Shown piece after piece: positions 35,046 to 45,540 of a stretch of 64,000 nucleotides of DNA. A model generated the notes under the pieces. That model made no database searches. It had not been told where the DNA came from and was given only the letters and a program-made list of their open reading frames with translations. Both the position numbers and the translations under genes were made by a program. Position 1 is the stretch's first letter, and each line of letters begins with the position of its first letter. The DNA comes from Apostichopus japonicus (taxonomy: Eukaryota; Echinodermata; Holothuroidea; Aspidochirotida; Stichopodidae): contig NC_092569.1 of assembly GCF_037975245.1 (NCBI RefSeq), positions 24,351,168 through 24,415,167 of the forward strand, written 5' to 3'.

Positions 35046-36490
35046 GTTACCCCAACCTTATTGCAATTTGTTTTTGCTTGTTTTTCAATGTACAGTGAAC
35101 AATGTACAATGTACTTACATGAAAATTGTGTTTTCTTTGCAACTGTTTAAGAAAAAGAAATGATTTATCCCCCTGAACTTTATGCGAGCCTCAGTCTCAT
35201 CCCAGAAGCATGGATGGTTGAGCCCCACCCAATTAGGGAGATGTGTAGGTCTATTATTAAACTCGTCTTTGAGAGTACAGCTATGGTCAACTTTTATTTG
35301 GGGGCCAAATAGTGAGCAATTAGCTCATGCCCCAACCCACCCCCCCCACCCCATTTTTTAAGTCTTGTTATGTTTGGGCATTTTACCCGTGCAATTAAGA
35401 AAATTCTTCACTGTGAATAAAATATATCGTTCTATCCAATGCCAGGCTCCACTCTCAGATTTATGTCAGCATTTTGTATTTAAAATTCATGAAGTTTTGT
35501 TTGAACAGTTGTTGGCAATAAACTACGTTTCCAAACAATAGAAGGAAAATAAATTCCTTCATGTTGGTGTAATTAATAGCTGTGTTTTAGGGGAAATCTG
35601 AAGTTTCCCTCACTATAGGGTAAGGTAGAGTTTACGCTGCTTTTACGGATGCAACTTATGTTGCCACTACTTTTTGGGGTAACCTAAAGTTACCTCTAAA
35701 GGTGGTGAAATGTTTCCCTTTTTTTCCTTCATAAGAGGAATACCTCCATGTTACCTAGTGTGGGAAATCTGAGATCACACCACAAAATGGTGGCAGCCTA
35801 GTTGAACCTACTATTTGATAACATATTTTTTGGACACTGTATATAGTACCATAAGCTATTATCCAACCATTTTTATTATGATTTGAAAACATGTTGCTTG
35901 TCAACCAGACAAATATGATCAAGAGAAGCTCTGGATAAAGGCATAACATGATCGAACCGTACAACAGTATCTTTTTTATTATTCGTGACCAGACTTGGAG
36001 AATACAGAGGAACTTTGCTGAAGAAGACTGGATTGCCAAGAAGAGACATTGAACCTCAGAACTAACGGCATATTGAGAGAAAAACACCTTCCGCCAGCCT
36101 GCCATGATTCGTTCCGTGTCATACTATTGGTAAGCCTATCGAAGTTAAACTGTGCTGCTGTCATGCACAAGAGCTTTTTTAAATATTATCAAAGTTGTTC
36201 AATAACTGACACGATAAAGACACACGCTAAAGGTAGCCAATGTATTGGCAATCAGGTTTATGCATAGTTGTTGTGGGATAAGTTTGTATCACTTGGTTTT
36301 TAGACTACTGTATTATTCTTTAATACAAGTATAAGCCAGCCCACGTTATGGGTGCATGACAACTTACATTCCTATATTTCTTTGATTGTGTAGGTAATAA
36401 AGCTAGTCTAGCCAAGGTCCCTACAGTACAAAATTGCATAGCCAATGCAATGACGAGCCTAGACCTAGTCAAAAATATCACAGAACTGGG
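35045..36490. other. No gene recognised; element-like repeats
   Basis: Contains AGGGTAAGGTAGAG and GGGTAACCTAAAGTTACCTC motifs in both orientations (35600-35760) that look like a repeat-element end, with no partner found. The 116-residue minus-strand open frame across 35755-36105 shows no family motif. Confidence 0.4.
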
Positions 36491-36499
36491 TATTCTCAA

Positions 36500-37150
36500 A
36501 GACGTTGTTGGTGTGTTGACCAGCATACACGCAATACTCCGTACAACGCTCTAATTGTACCCCATATTGATTATTGTTCAGTCGTATGGACTACGGCGAC
36601 GAACAAATTGTTTGACCGGGTTCATGTTCTTCAAAATTGTGCAGCTAGATTAGTCCTTGGATGTGGGCTTCAGGATGTACATACTACAAGTATTTAACTG
36701 AATTGAAGTGACTAAATGTCAGTCAACGTGCATTATATTTCAGGAATATTCTTATGTGTAGATGTGTCCACGGCCTGGCCCCAGATTACCTTACTGATAA
36801 TCCAATTCTACTGAGAGGTGCAAAACTAGATATACCTGCTCTAATAATATTTTACTAGCTCCAGTAAGATCTGGGAATAGAAAGAGTCCTTTAGATTTAC
36901 AGGCAGGTCGTGGAACAGTCTTCTCACAAATTTGAAATGCTTGCCAAATGTTAATATTTTAAAACGCAATATGAAAACTTATATATTTTGTTTAGATATC
37001 TGATATTTGTTTGTTTATAGTTTTGCCGTCCTTTTTGTGCGTTTGGCTGTTTACCGTTTTCTCCTGCATATTATTGTATATGTATTATTTATTGATGGCT
37101 CCTCTGAGCAGGACTAACCTCATTAAAGATGGCAATAATAAAATTTAAAA
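36500..37150 (+). mobile_element. 3' end of a Jockey/CR1-like LINE
   Basis: Reads LYNALIVPHIDYCSVVW (first residue shifted), then LQNCAARLVLG, LKWLNVSQRALYFRNIL and HGLAPDYLTD. This is the typical post-RT C-terminus of Jockey/CR1-type non-LTR retrotransposon ORF2. It contains frameshifts and stops. The 3' UTR has AGGACTAACCTC, ATTAAAGATGG and a closing AATAAAATTTAAAAA tail. 5' truncated and inactive. Confidence 0.75.
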
Positions 37151-37159
37151 ACAATATGA

Positions 37160-38160
37160 TAGGAATATTGGACACACGTTAAAGGAAATGTTCAAATTTG
37201 GCTCTGATCGTAAAACATCGGCCATTCATGAGGGTATCTTGAGCCATCGTATGACCGCTGGTGGAGTGTTTCAGGCTCCGGCAGCAACTTCGTGAGCGGT
37301 GGCAAAATCTTTGACATGCCCAAAAAGTTGCCAGAAGACCATTTTCGTGTTGAATTCGTGTGTCCATTTTGCCCTTCGTAAGGCCGTCGTGAGGGCATCT
37401 TGTCAAATCCTGTCATCTTCGCTTTTACTTCGTGTGATAATCGTTGCCATCGGGCTTTTTCGCCTCACGAAGACAATACGAAGGAAACAAGAAGCTGCCC
37501 GATTGTCTTAGGAAGGCAACACGACTACGTGAAGCCCTAGCAGTGCCGTCGTGTAGCCATCGCATTATAGTACGATGACATCGAGATGGGAACACGGTTT
37601 CGGCAAAGACAGCCGAATTTGAGTACCTCAAGCGTTTCCAAGGTGTCATGGTAACGTGGACATATAAAGGCCATCCTCAGAGCATCTTACTCAGTCAGTT
37701 CTAAGCCCCTCTACAGAGTAGAGGCGTGTGTAACTCCCAAAGCTACAATCACAATTAATCACAATTCAGTCTCTGCAGAATAGCATACTTTGGTGATGAG
37801 ACAACCAGGAAAAAGAAGGCAGCAACATTGCTTCTTTTAATGCACCCCAGAGAACATGAGAACATACAGCCTCAGCACCTCCTCAGCACCTCCGCAGCTT
37901 AGGCTGTTGATTGGCTGTTGACCAAGTTCGGGGCCATCTTCGTGCGAAATTCAAAATTCCATATTTGTATGGCCATCTGGTGTCAAGTTTGGGACAGTGT
38001 GACTGCTGCTATCAAGTTCGGGCCATCTTCGTGCGAAATTCAAAATTCCATATTCGTATGGCCACCTGGTGTCAATTTCGGGATAGTGTGACGCCTGCAT
38101 CATCTAGAACTATTTTGGAGAATATGAAAACCCGATTAGGGATGAAATGGCTTAGTTAAG
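37160..38160. repeat. Unclassified repeat rich in TTCGTG/CACGAA, with a 90-bp tandem duplication
   Basis: 37923-38012 and 38013-38102 are tandem copies (CAAGTTCGGG, CATCTTCGTGCGAAATTC, ATTTGTATGGCCA). The wider segment is GC-richer than its surroundings and full of TTCGTG and its complement. It carries overlapping short open frames on both strands with no recognisable domain. Confidence 0.5.
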
Positions 38161-38832
38161 AACGTTAAAAGCTTACACCACGACATATGTAAAGAGCCTT
38201 AGTCGCAAACATAGCCTACATTAACGAGGAAGAGAATTTAAATTAAAAACATGATTAAATCTCCCAATTTATATAAAAGAACTGTGTTACCAATATTTAT
38301 CGAAGATGTTTCATGACAGTATTGTAATGTGTCTATATAAGTGCAACATATAAAGGAACAGAAATTAGAAAGTAAAATTGCCAAACTGAAGGAAAGAATC
38401 TCGTCTGCTCTTTTAATGTGTCATGCATTTCTGGACGTAGCAGTAGGTTACAAAACACATGTAACGCAGTATGCGCTAATGAAATAAGCTGTTCCATCTG
38501 CTTTACTTCATCAGCCTTCCCCATCCCCAACCCAAGCCATAAGTAGATTGCAACTACGCCACTGCATATACGCAGCTAAATGACTTTTTTGCAGCTCCAA
38601 AAATTGAAAAAACACTCTCACTTTACGTAGATTATGAATTATGCGAACTAGCACACTGCTCCTGTTAGGGCACTGTTGCGAGAGAATGCTGATAATCGAC
38701 ATGAAATCAATCTTGCAGCCACAGTGATTTTTATTTAGCCAGCTCGCGGGCCTCAATGCTTAATAGCTTCCATGTATTTTAATTCTGATTCCCTACTTTA
38801 CTTTTGGATTTTAATTTCTTTTTAGGTACCCT

Positions 38833-38911
38833 ATGGGTAATCAACGCTTTATGAAATACTTGGTCTGGAGTGTAGTGTTTACACTTACTATCTCGATTCA
38901 GTCATCCCACG
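38833..38911 (+). CDS. Ig receptor-like gene exon 1: signal peptide
   Basis: ATG then GNQRFMKYLVWSVVFTLTI and a polar Ser-rich end, closing at GGTAAGT in phase 1. Basic start followed by a hydrophobic core; 26 residues. Confidence 0.7.
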
Positions 38912-41900
38912 GTAAGTCTGAAGGAAACGTCTCACAGACAAAAAGTTCATTGTACATATGTTACATATGACTTTTTTTCATTTGCCCCAGTAGCATTGAA
39001 AAGGGGTTTAATAAGTTTTTGACTGCGGAGACTATAAATTTGCGATTCGTCACTCCAAGTAAACGATGAAAAGTTCAAATTAATTTCATTAGATTTACTC
39101 ATTCTTCTTCCCTCAGATTAATGTGATATAGATGTAAAACTGATTAAGTTCAACCAATTGTAAAGTAAGTTGCATCACATGTAGAATGTAAAACGCTAGC
39201 AATATAACTTATTATTATAGTGATAATTCAAATCAGAGCTTATAGACTCGATACAGAATTACAATGATGGGATATGTCGAACAACAACACACCTACAAAA
39301 GTATCAATTTAGTGCCAATTCAAAGAACGGCCAAGAAATATCCAAGTGTAAACAACGGATACCGTCTAGACATTGAGCATGTGCGTCTATAATTTGAACA
39401 AGTGCGTCTATAAATTGGACATGTGTGTCTAGAATTAGAAAATGTGTGGCTAACGTGTAATTGTTCTAGAACAATTGAATGTAGGTCAAGAGAAAAAACG
39501 AATTTTTAAATATAATTTATTTAGATTTGAGGCATGAGAATACACGAGTAGCCACGTTCCCGTTGACAGTATAAATCAATATTAAGGAGCTTACAAATTA
39601 CATGGAATATACTCAAGACATTATGTTCAACGAGTTAAAGATTACTTGTGAGTCAAAGCACATCTATGGGACACAACCCGGCCATTTGGAAGGGCGTTGT
39701 AATGGAATAGCTTGTCCCCCGGTACTGTGCTATACTGCCCAGTGGGTTTTGCCCAACATCCTGTTGCTTTCATCGATGGATCTTATCTTCTATGCAACCC
39801 TCTGTATTTCCAGTCACATTGTGAGTCCTTTAGTTCGAACATGTTTGCATTCCTGTCACCATAGAAAAGGGGAGGCGAAAAGAAAAAAGGCCTTCGTTCT
39901 GCATTTATTTTCTTCGCATTTCTCTTCGGCGGAGCCGTTGACTTATGAAGAAATATCTAAGATATATGTGAACAGCTATTAACAGATTAAGCAGCTGCGG
40001 GAAACGGTAAGAAGTAGATTATATGGATCTCATGAATCATTTCTCCTCTTCTGTCCGTGGTTTCTCTCACATTCAATCCTTGGTGCAATTTCACATGTTG
40101 TGATGCCATCCTAAATGCAGTCAATGTCGGGTATGCCTACTAATTTCATATAACTGAATTTCTAAATTGCTCTGCAATAAACGTTGCTGTTTTCCTCGCT
40201 TCTAACTTGGAACCCTAATCTATTTTAAAACTGTGATTGGTACATTATGAGATTTCAAGATGTCACTGACGATGTAGTCTCACTCTATTTCAATGTATTT
40301 CTCATATAAAATTTCAAATCTTAGTGTTTGCAGAGAATCATTGCGCATCTCCCCAGTATGGCTACCTCGGAAAAGAAGGCATCATTAGCTGCAACATCGA
40401 TCAAGGCATAGACAACGTATATTGGTATATTGGCACTGACACTGACGATGATCCATTTATAAGAATTGAGTGCCGATATATAAGTGGATCTGGTAAAGAA
40501 AGTAATGAATACGACATATTACAAAATGGATCCGTTTTTATCAGGAATGTACAGAGCAAACATGAACAATTGTACCAAGTCACATTTCAAATTTCTGTCA
40601 ATGAACCCGAAGTCAATCTGCGTGTTAACTTTATTGTCAGAGGTGAGTAATTGTCAAGTTCATATAAACTGTGTATCCATGATCAGAATGGTTCCAAGAA
40701 TCGCCTGAATTAATATAACACCATACAAAGTAATACAAAATGATCTCCTAAACACGTAATTTAAGCAAGTAATGATAATTCAATCTTTAAGAGTGTTCAG
40801 GGTGACCACTTCAAGCTGTTCTGAGTAAAGTTAGCTCTGATAGAGTGAAACCACTCACTCTTGTTAGACATTAATATACATGAAGTCATTCTTTGATAAG
40901 AGTGACTTTAACTTCTTTAGTCAGTAATGATCATCTTGAACACACCAAAGAAAGAATTCTCATTTCTCGAATTATGGTGTGTACATCCCCTATGATTGTT
41001 ACTTGTCTTTATGTGCCATTCGAGCTTAAATACAATGTTAGTATTTCCGTGTCCACGTTAAGCATAATCTACCAAAACAGTAAGGTAAAAATTGAACTTC
41101 TGCCTGATTGAAAGTATAGTTACTTTATTAGTTCTTAGACTTTAAAACTAATCCTTTGAATATACCAATTAATGGATCGGGTCATCTTAAGAGACGTCTG
41201 TATGCTGGTCTGAAATATCAAAAACCGTTCGGCCAACATAGTCAACTTTAATTGCCGAAATGTTGTGCCAAGGTGCTGGTGCTCCTAGGCGAACAGTTGG
41301 GCCAACAGTCATTTAAGGCTGGGCCAACATATTGCCTATTATATATTATTCACAAGTGATGGGAATTCAATCTTAGAGAGTGTTCAGGGTGACCACTATA
41401 AGCTGGTCTGAGTAAAATTAGCTCTGAAAGAGTAAAATCATTCACTTTTGTTAGACATGAAGTCACCCTCCCCCCCCCCCCCCCATCTGATAAGAGCGAC
41501 TTCCACTTCTTTAGTATATTTAGGTCATCTAGAACACAACAAAAAAACGAATTCTCATTTTTTGAATGTATGGTGTGTACAACCCATAAGAATGTATCTT
41601 GCCTTTAATTACCTGTCACATATAAATACACTTCTTTTTTATTTGCGTGTCCATTTAAACCGAAAGGACCGACGACTTCAAACAGCGGTAGCACGTTACC
41701 AAGTGAAGTGACCAGTATTGTACAATCTACCAAAGTAGGTAAGAATAAATTTAAAATATCAATCATTTCATTGGTTGATATACTACTTTAAAACTAATGA
41801 AGTGCTGATGGACCAATTTTCTCTCCTTTCAGAGAAGTTATCTTATTTTTAAATAAAACGTGCTTTAACATTTGAACCATGTACATTCGTGTTTATTTAA

Positions 41901-42067
41901 TCGGAATCACCATCAGCAGTTTTCGGTTGTCACTGTGTGCCGACAATCTCATTCATAGTTCGGTAATATTCTCAACTAACTTCAAATGTTCAGGAACGTT
42001 CAAAGTGAATGATGATCCCACATGTATCAACTTTCAAAATTTGTAAAGTTATTAATTACTTACCATA

Positions 42068-42112
<45 letters not shown>

Positions 42113-42360
42113 GCATATAATTTATATTAATATTCATCTCGAACACACCAAAAAACGAATTCTCATTCTTCGTAACGTATGGTGTGTACAACCTATAATA
42201 ATGTTACTTGCCTTTAATTATCTGTCACATATAAATACATACTTTTTATTTGCGTGTCCATTTAAACCGAAAGGTCCAACGACTTCAAACAGCCGTAGCA
42301 CGTTACCAAGTGAAGTGACCAGTATTGTACAATCTGCCAAAGTAGGTAAGGATAAATATA

Positions 42361-42432
<72 letters not shown>

Positions 42433-44687
42433 AACTTTTCATGTTCCTTCCCACCATGTTCCATTCGGCTGAAAGGCATATAATTTATTTGTATTCATAT
42501 ATGTATCACATTGATAAGAGAAACACGCCAAAGGGGTCAAGATTCAATGTTGATAGCAGAGACAGTACATAAGACAAATACTTGACGATTTCAACTAACT
42601 TTAATTTATCAAGGATGTTCCAATACCTGATGAATCCTTGAGTTTTACCAACAGGTGTATGCTAGTCCCATATAGCATAAAGACGTTGGGCCAACATTGT
42701 CAAAATTGATTTGAAATGTTGAGCCACTGAGTGCTGTATGGCGACTGCTCGTAGGGAAAAGTTGGGCACACAATTGGTTCCAATGCCGAGCCAATATTTT
42801 GCCTATTATATATTTTGGGGGCAAACGTTGCCAGATGGTTGGGTTAGCGGTTGGGCCAATTGTTGAATGTACGTTTCCTGCTATTAGATTACCATGTGAA
42901 ACATATCTTTCAGTAAAGATTTGTTAAACTTCTTGTAGGTTCACCATCAACGGAAGAGTAAAGCTTTGTCTCCTGTAGTTCGTTCACAGAAATGAGACGT
43001 CCTTGCATGCTTGATATCTTGAGTTATTACCATCTGTCGATTAAGTAAAGGATAGTTAGATAACTGAAAGCAAACAAGACCGTTTTATCCACTGTACGTA
43101 TAGACAAGTTGCAGAGTTTCTACAAGACTTTAAACATTGATATCACAACCTGACATAACCAGATCATCGGATCATATATGTTCAGATCATAATTAACTAA
43201 GCATATTGAAAAATACCAGAAATTAACCAAAGACACCTCACATTTTCTTTGACCTTTAAACACAAAATTTGACCTCGTACATATAAGATTTTGAAATCTT
43301 GTCGACATAAGCCATCTAACATTGAACTTTAAAACTATGAAAGACAAGCTGAAGTGTCTCGTCCTAGATGGAAAAGATGTAATGTGACAAAGGACCCCCT
43401 TGAAATTGTCTTATACCTTTCAAACTCAATTTTCACAGCTTCATCTGCAAAATGTGCATTCCTATGTAATGTCCAGATCTTGGAAATTTAAGCACCACTG
43501 TGAAAATACATTTATTGTCTACTTTGGAAAGTGTATGTGAAATTATAATGATGATGGTATGAACGACGGTGCTAAAATTGTGCCAGTGACTTACCAACCG
43601 TTTGCTTTATATTCGTGTTTAAAAGGCGCAAAATAAACATAGTATCACACACATTTTACAACCTAGAATAACCAAAAATACGTTTAATAATGTTAGTTAA
43701 ATAGTAAATTCTCATTGCTATCCGCCATTACTCATAATTGCAGAGACTGATAATTCATGCAGTATGACCACAGAGCCCCAATTTACTACTGCATACACAA
43801 CGGAAACTACAAAACCAGGTAAGATCAAATATGACTTTATACCAATTTGGAAATGTGCAGCAATTTATTAGATGCTCTTCTTTTAAAGTAATGATGGTTG
43901 ATGAAGTTGGGGCTGGGGTTCCTCCTCCGGGAACAAAAGTGAAAAGTTATAGGTCAAAGGGTGCATTGCGAGGCATATTAAGACTAAACATTATGTCTGT
44001 AAAGAAGTAGCCATAAAAACGTTATCATAACACTAATCAAATAAAAGGACTGTAGCAACACTTGCACCTAGATTTCTACCCGTATCATGTACAAGAAATT
44101 ATTTGTTAGATATTCGGAATGTTTCCACAAATATATGATGTGATATACCGTACTTAATACTAAATTTATTGTAAACCAGCGGTCTGCAACCTTTTCAGGC
44201 CACGAACTAGCCAATGTTTTTAGCAATCAGTCTCGACCAATTGATTTTCAGGATATCGCGCAGTACAATATTACTTTTTCTGTCGGCATTCAGAAAGGCC
44301 TAAACTAATGTTAACAGTTTTCAGCGATTTCTGCAACGACCCCGCGCCCACTCGACAAGTCCCATTGTTGTGAATCATCGGTATAACTATAACGTTATAT
44401 TCTATGTATATCTTTTTATTATAATTTAATGAGATATGATGTTGAAACATTTTCTGGAACTGATTCATTGTATTTTATCAACAGAGGATTGCAACAGAGG
44501 TTGCCTACATTGGATTGTCGTCGCCGTCGCCGCCGTCGTCGCCGCCGTCGTTGTCGTATTAGTATACAAAATAAGAGCACGACGTTCTACAAATCAGGAG
44601 GAAAATAGAAACGACGGAGGAGACAGAGAAACTGATCGAATGACGGGCAATAGTCAACCTAATGACAATGCTGATACGGAGATTTAG
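38833..44687 (+). CDS. Single-Ig type I membrane receptor-like protein (gene model, 6 coding exons)
   Basis: Model: 38833-38911, 40334-40642, 41667-41738, 42274-42345, 43744-43818 and 44485-44687. The lengths are 79 + 309 + 72 + 72 + 75 + 203 = 810 nt, 269 residues plus stop, all junctions phase 1 with GT/AG. Order: signal peptide 1-26; V-like Ig domain 27-129; Ser/Thr-rich stalk 130-202 from three small symmetric exons; Cys-Asn-Arg-Gly-Cys juxtamembrane knot; transmembrane helix about 210-229; cytoplasmic tail 230-269, highly polar, ending DTEI. I see no ITIM or ITAM; Tyr230 sits at the membrane edge. The C-terminal T-E-I fits a class I PDZ ligand. The function is unknown; a cell-surface recognition or adhesion role is inference. 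Confidence 0.75.
38912..40333. other. Intron 1 of the Ig receptor-like gene
   Basis: No repeat family recognised. A 126-codon plus-strand open frame (39602-39982) lies here, with Cys and a Lys-rich patch but no domain I recognise and no sign of exon structure. Confidence 0.5.
40334..40642 (+). CDS. Ig receptor-like gene exon 2: V-like immunoglobulin domain
   Basis: 309 nt, acceptor GTTTGCAG, donor GTGAGT, phase 1-1. B-strand Cys in GIISC, core Trp in NVYWYIG, a D/E-strand NGSVFIRNV and an F-strand HEQLYQVTF. In canonical V domains the F strand reads Y-x-C; here it is Y-Q-V, so the usual disulfide is impossible. Two extra Cys (HCASPQ near the start and IEC in the middle) may compensate. Confidence 0.8.
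41055..41092 (+). pseudogene. Relic stalk exon in the Ig receptor-like gene
   Basis: Matches the edges of the 72-bp stalk exons (GTGTCCA, then ATAATCTACCAAAACAGTAAG) but lacks about 50 bp of the centre. Its flanks (40795-40950) match those of the intact unit (41381-41540). It is a decayed third stalk unit. Confidence 0.5.
41158..41345. repeat. GTTGGGCCAAC-motif repeat, copy 1 (intronic)
   Basis: Several CCAACA/GTTGG motifs, including TTGGGCCAACA twice, close to a TTGCCTATTATATATT end. It belongs to the duplicated stalk-exon block. Confidence 0.6.
41667..41738 (+). CDS. Ig receptor-like gene exon 3: stalk exon (24 residues)
   Basis: 72 nt, phase 1-1, encoding PTTSNSGSTLPSEVTSIV, then QSTKV. 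It sits in a duplicated intron block. The acceptor (CCGAAAG) has a weak polypyrimidine tract, while the donor (GTAAGA) is good. Confidence 0.6.
42072..42108. repeat. (AT)n microsatellite
   Basis: Short AT run in an intron of the Ig receptor-like gene. Confidence 0.9.
42274..42345 (+). CDS. Ig receptor-like gene exon 4: duplicated stalk exon (24 residues)
   Basis: 72-nt paralogue of exon 3 with only two residue changes (Gly to Arg, Thr to Ala), the same phase and the same splice context. Its donor leads straight into a 75-bp AT run. Confidence 0.6.
42356..42429. repeat. (AT)n microsatellite
   Basis: About 75 bp of AT immediately downstream of the exon 4 donor. Confidence 0.95.
42640..42880. 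repeat. GTTGGGCCAAC-motif repeat, copy 2 (intronic)
   Basis: Same motif iterated (GTTGGGCCAACATT, GTTGGGTTAGCGGTTGGGCC) around a matching TTGCCTATTATATATT block. Confidence 0.6.
42939..42962 (+). CDS. Possible alternative terminal exon (secreted form)
   Basis: After CTTCTTGTAG the sequence reads, in phase 1, Gly-Ser-Pro-Ser-Thr-Glu-Glu then TAA. If used after exon 4 it would end the protein before the membrane anchor. There is no nearby poly(A) signal that I find convincing, so this is weak. Confidence 0.2.
43744..43818 (+). CDS. Ig receptor-like gene exon 5: Thr-rich stalk
   Basis: 75 nt, acceptor AATTGCAG, donor GTAAGA, phase 1-1. Encodes TDNSCSMTTEPQFTTAY and a TTETTKP end. Thr/Pro-rich and likely O-glycosylated (inference). 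Confidence 0.65.
44178..44360. mobile_element. hAT-like MITE fragment
   Basis: Begins CAGCGGTCTGCAACCTTTTC, close to the CAGNGGTCNGCAACCTTTT termini of many hAT-type elements. No matching right end or 8-bp duplication was located, so it is a fragment or a chance match. Confidence 0.35.
44485..44687 (+). CDS. Ig receptor-like gene terminal exon: transmembrane helix and tail
   Basis: Acceptor TTATCAACAG. Encodes EDCNRGC, then a Val/Ala-only helix flanked by His-Trp and by Tyr-Lys-Ile-Arg-Ala-Arg-Arg (a stop-transfer signal), then an acidic/Asn-rich tail ending DTEI and TAG. The helix is coded by an almost pure GTC/GCC triplet run. Confidence 0.75.
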
Positions 44688-44904
44688 TAATCGCCGCTGG
44701 TCCGTATATATCCGAGCAAAACATTTTGAAGCAACGTTTAGTGTACAATATATTTGTAATATTGTCCTCTCCTCTGCTGTAACCATGTGACTATATGTCA
44801 TCTTGGTATTCAGTGGTAACGTGGAGTTGTAACGTGGGTTGTTGCTTTTTACCCGATCGTTGAGTTAATTAGCATGGTCCGCTTACATATTCACCCACAA
44901 AGCC

Positions 44905-45060
<156 letters not shown>

Positions 45061-45065
45061 TGTGT

Positions 45066-45540
45066 GTATAGGGGAGGGGGTGCCCCCCTCCCCTTTGGAA
45101 AATTTTCTATTGCTGAATGCCCTCAGATGCAATTTGGTGCGACAAAAGTGTACAATGGTGATGTTAATTTACTTCTAAAAAAAATGTTTCCCAGGTGTAA
45201 TTTTCTAAAATATTTATAAAACAAAGTTGGGATCATCTTTCTCAAGAAATGTTATTTCTCTTAGGTTATAAATTTCTTACAACCAGCCTGTAACTGCAAA
45301 ATGGTGTAAAACTGTAAATCCTCATGCTCATACATTTACATAGCTCCCAACTATTGAGAAGGCAAATGTTGGTCCATGCCACGAATCGCCGTCCTGGGGC
45401 CCTGGGGAGGGGTATAAGGGGAGGGGGTGTCCCCCTCCCCTTTTGATTTTTTTTTTGAATCCTGGTGATGCCTACATGTAAAATGGTGGCACTTAGAAAG
45501 GCCTTTGTCACTCAAAATTTTCTGAGAATTATGCATTTTT
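45066..45540. repeat. Two related repeats with GGGGAGGGGGT/CCCCCTCCCC hairpins
   Basis: GGGGAGGGGGTGCCCCCCTC (about 45071) and GGGGAGGGGGTGTCCCCCTC (about 45419) are perfect or near-perfect C/G hairpins followed by CCCTTT and A/T-rich tracts. Confidence 0.6.

Noticed and set aside
37179-37649. Overlapping 70-75-codon frames on both strands
   Set aside because: GC-richer repeat with few stops; no consistent frame or motif.
39602-39982. 126-codon open frame in Ig intron 1
   Set aside because: Longest non-repeat frame of the area, but with no recognisable domain, no splice partners and mixed composition. Left unannotated as a gene.
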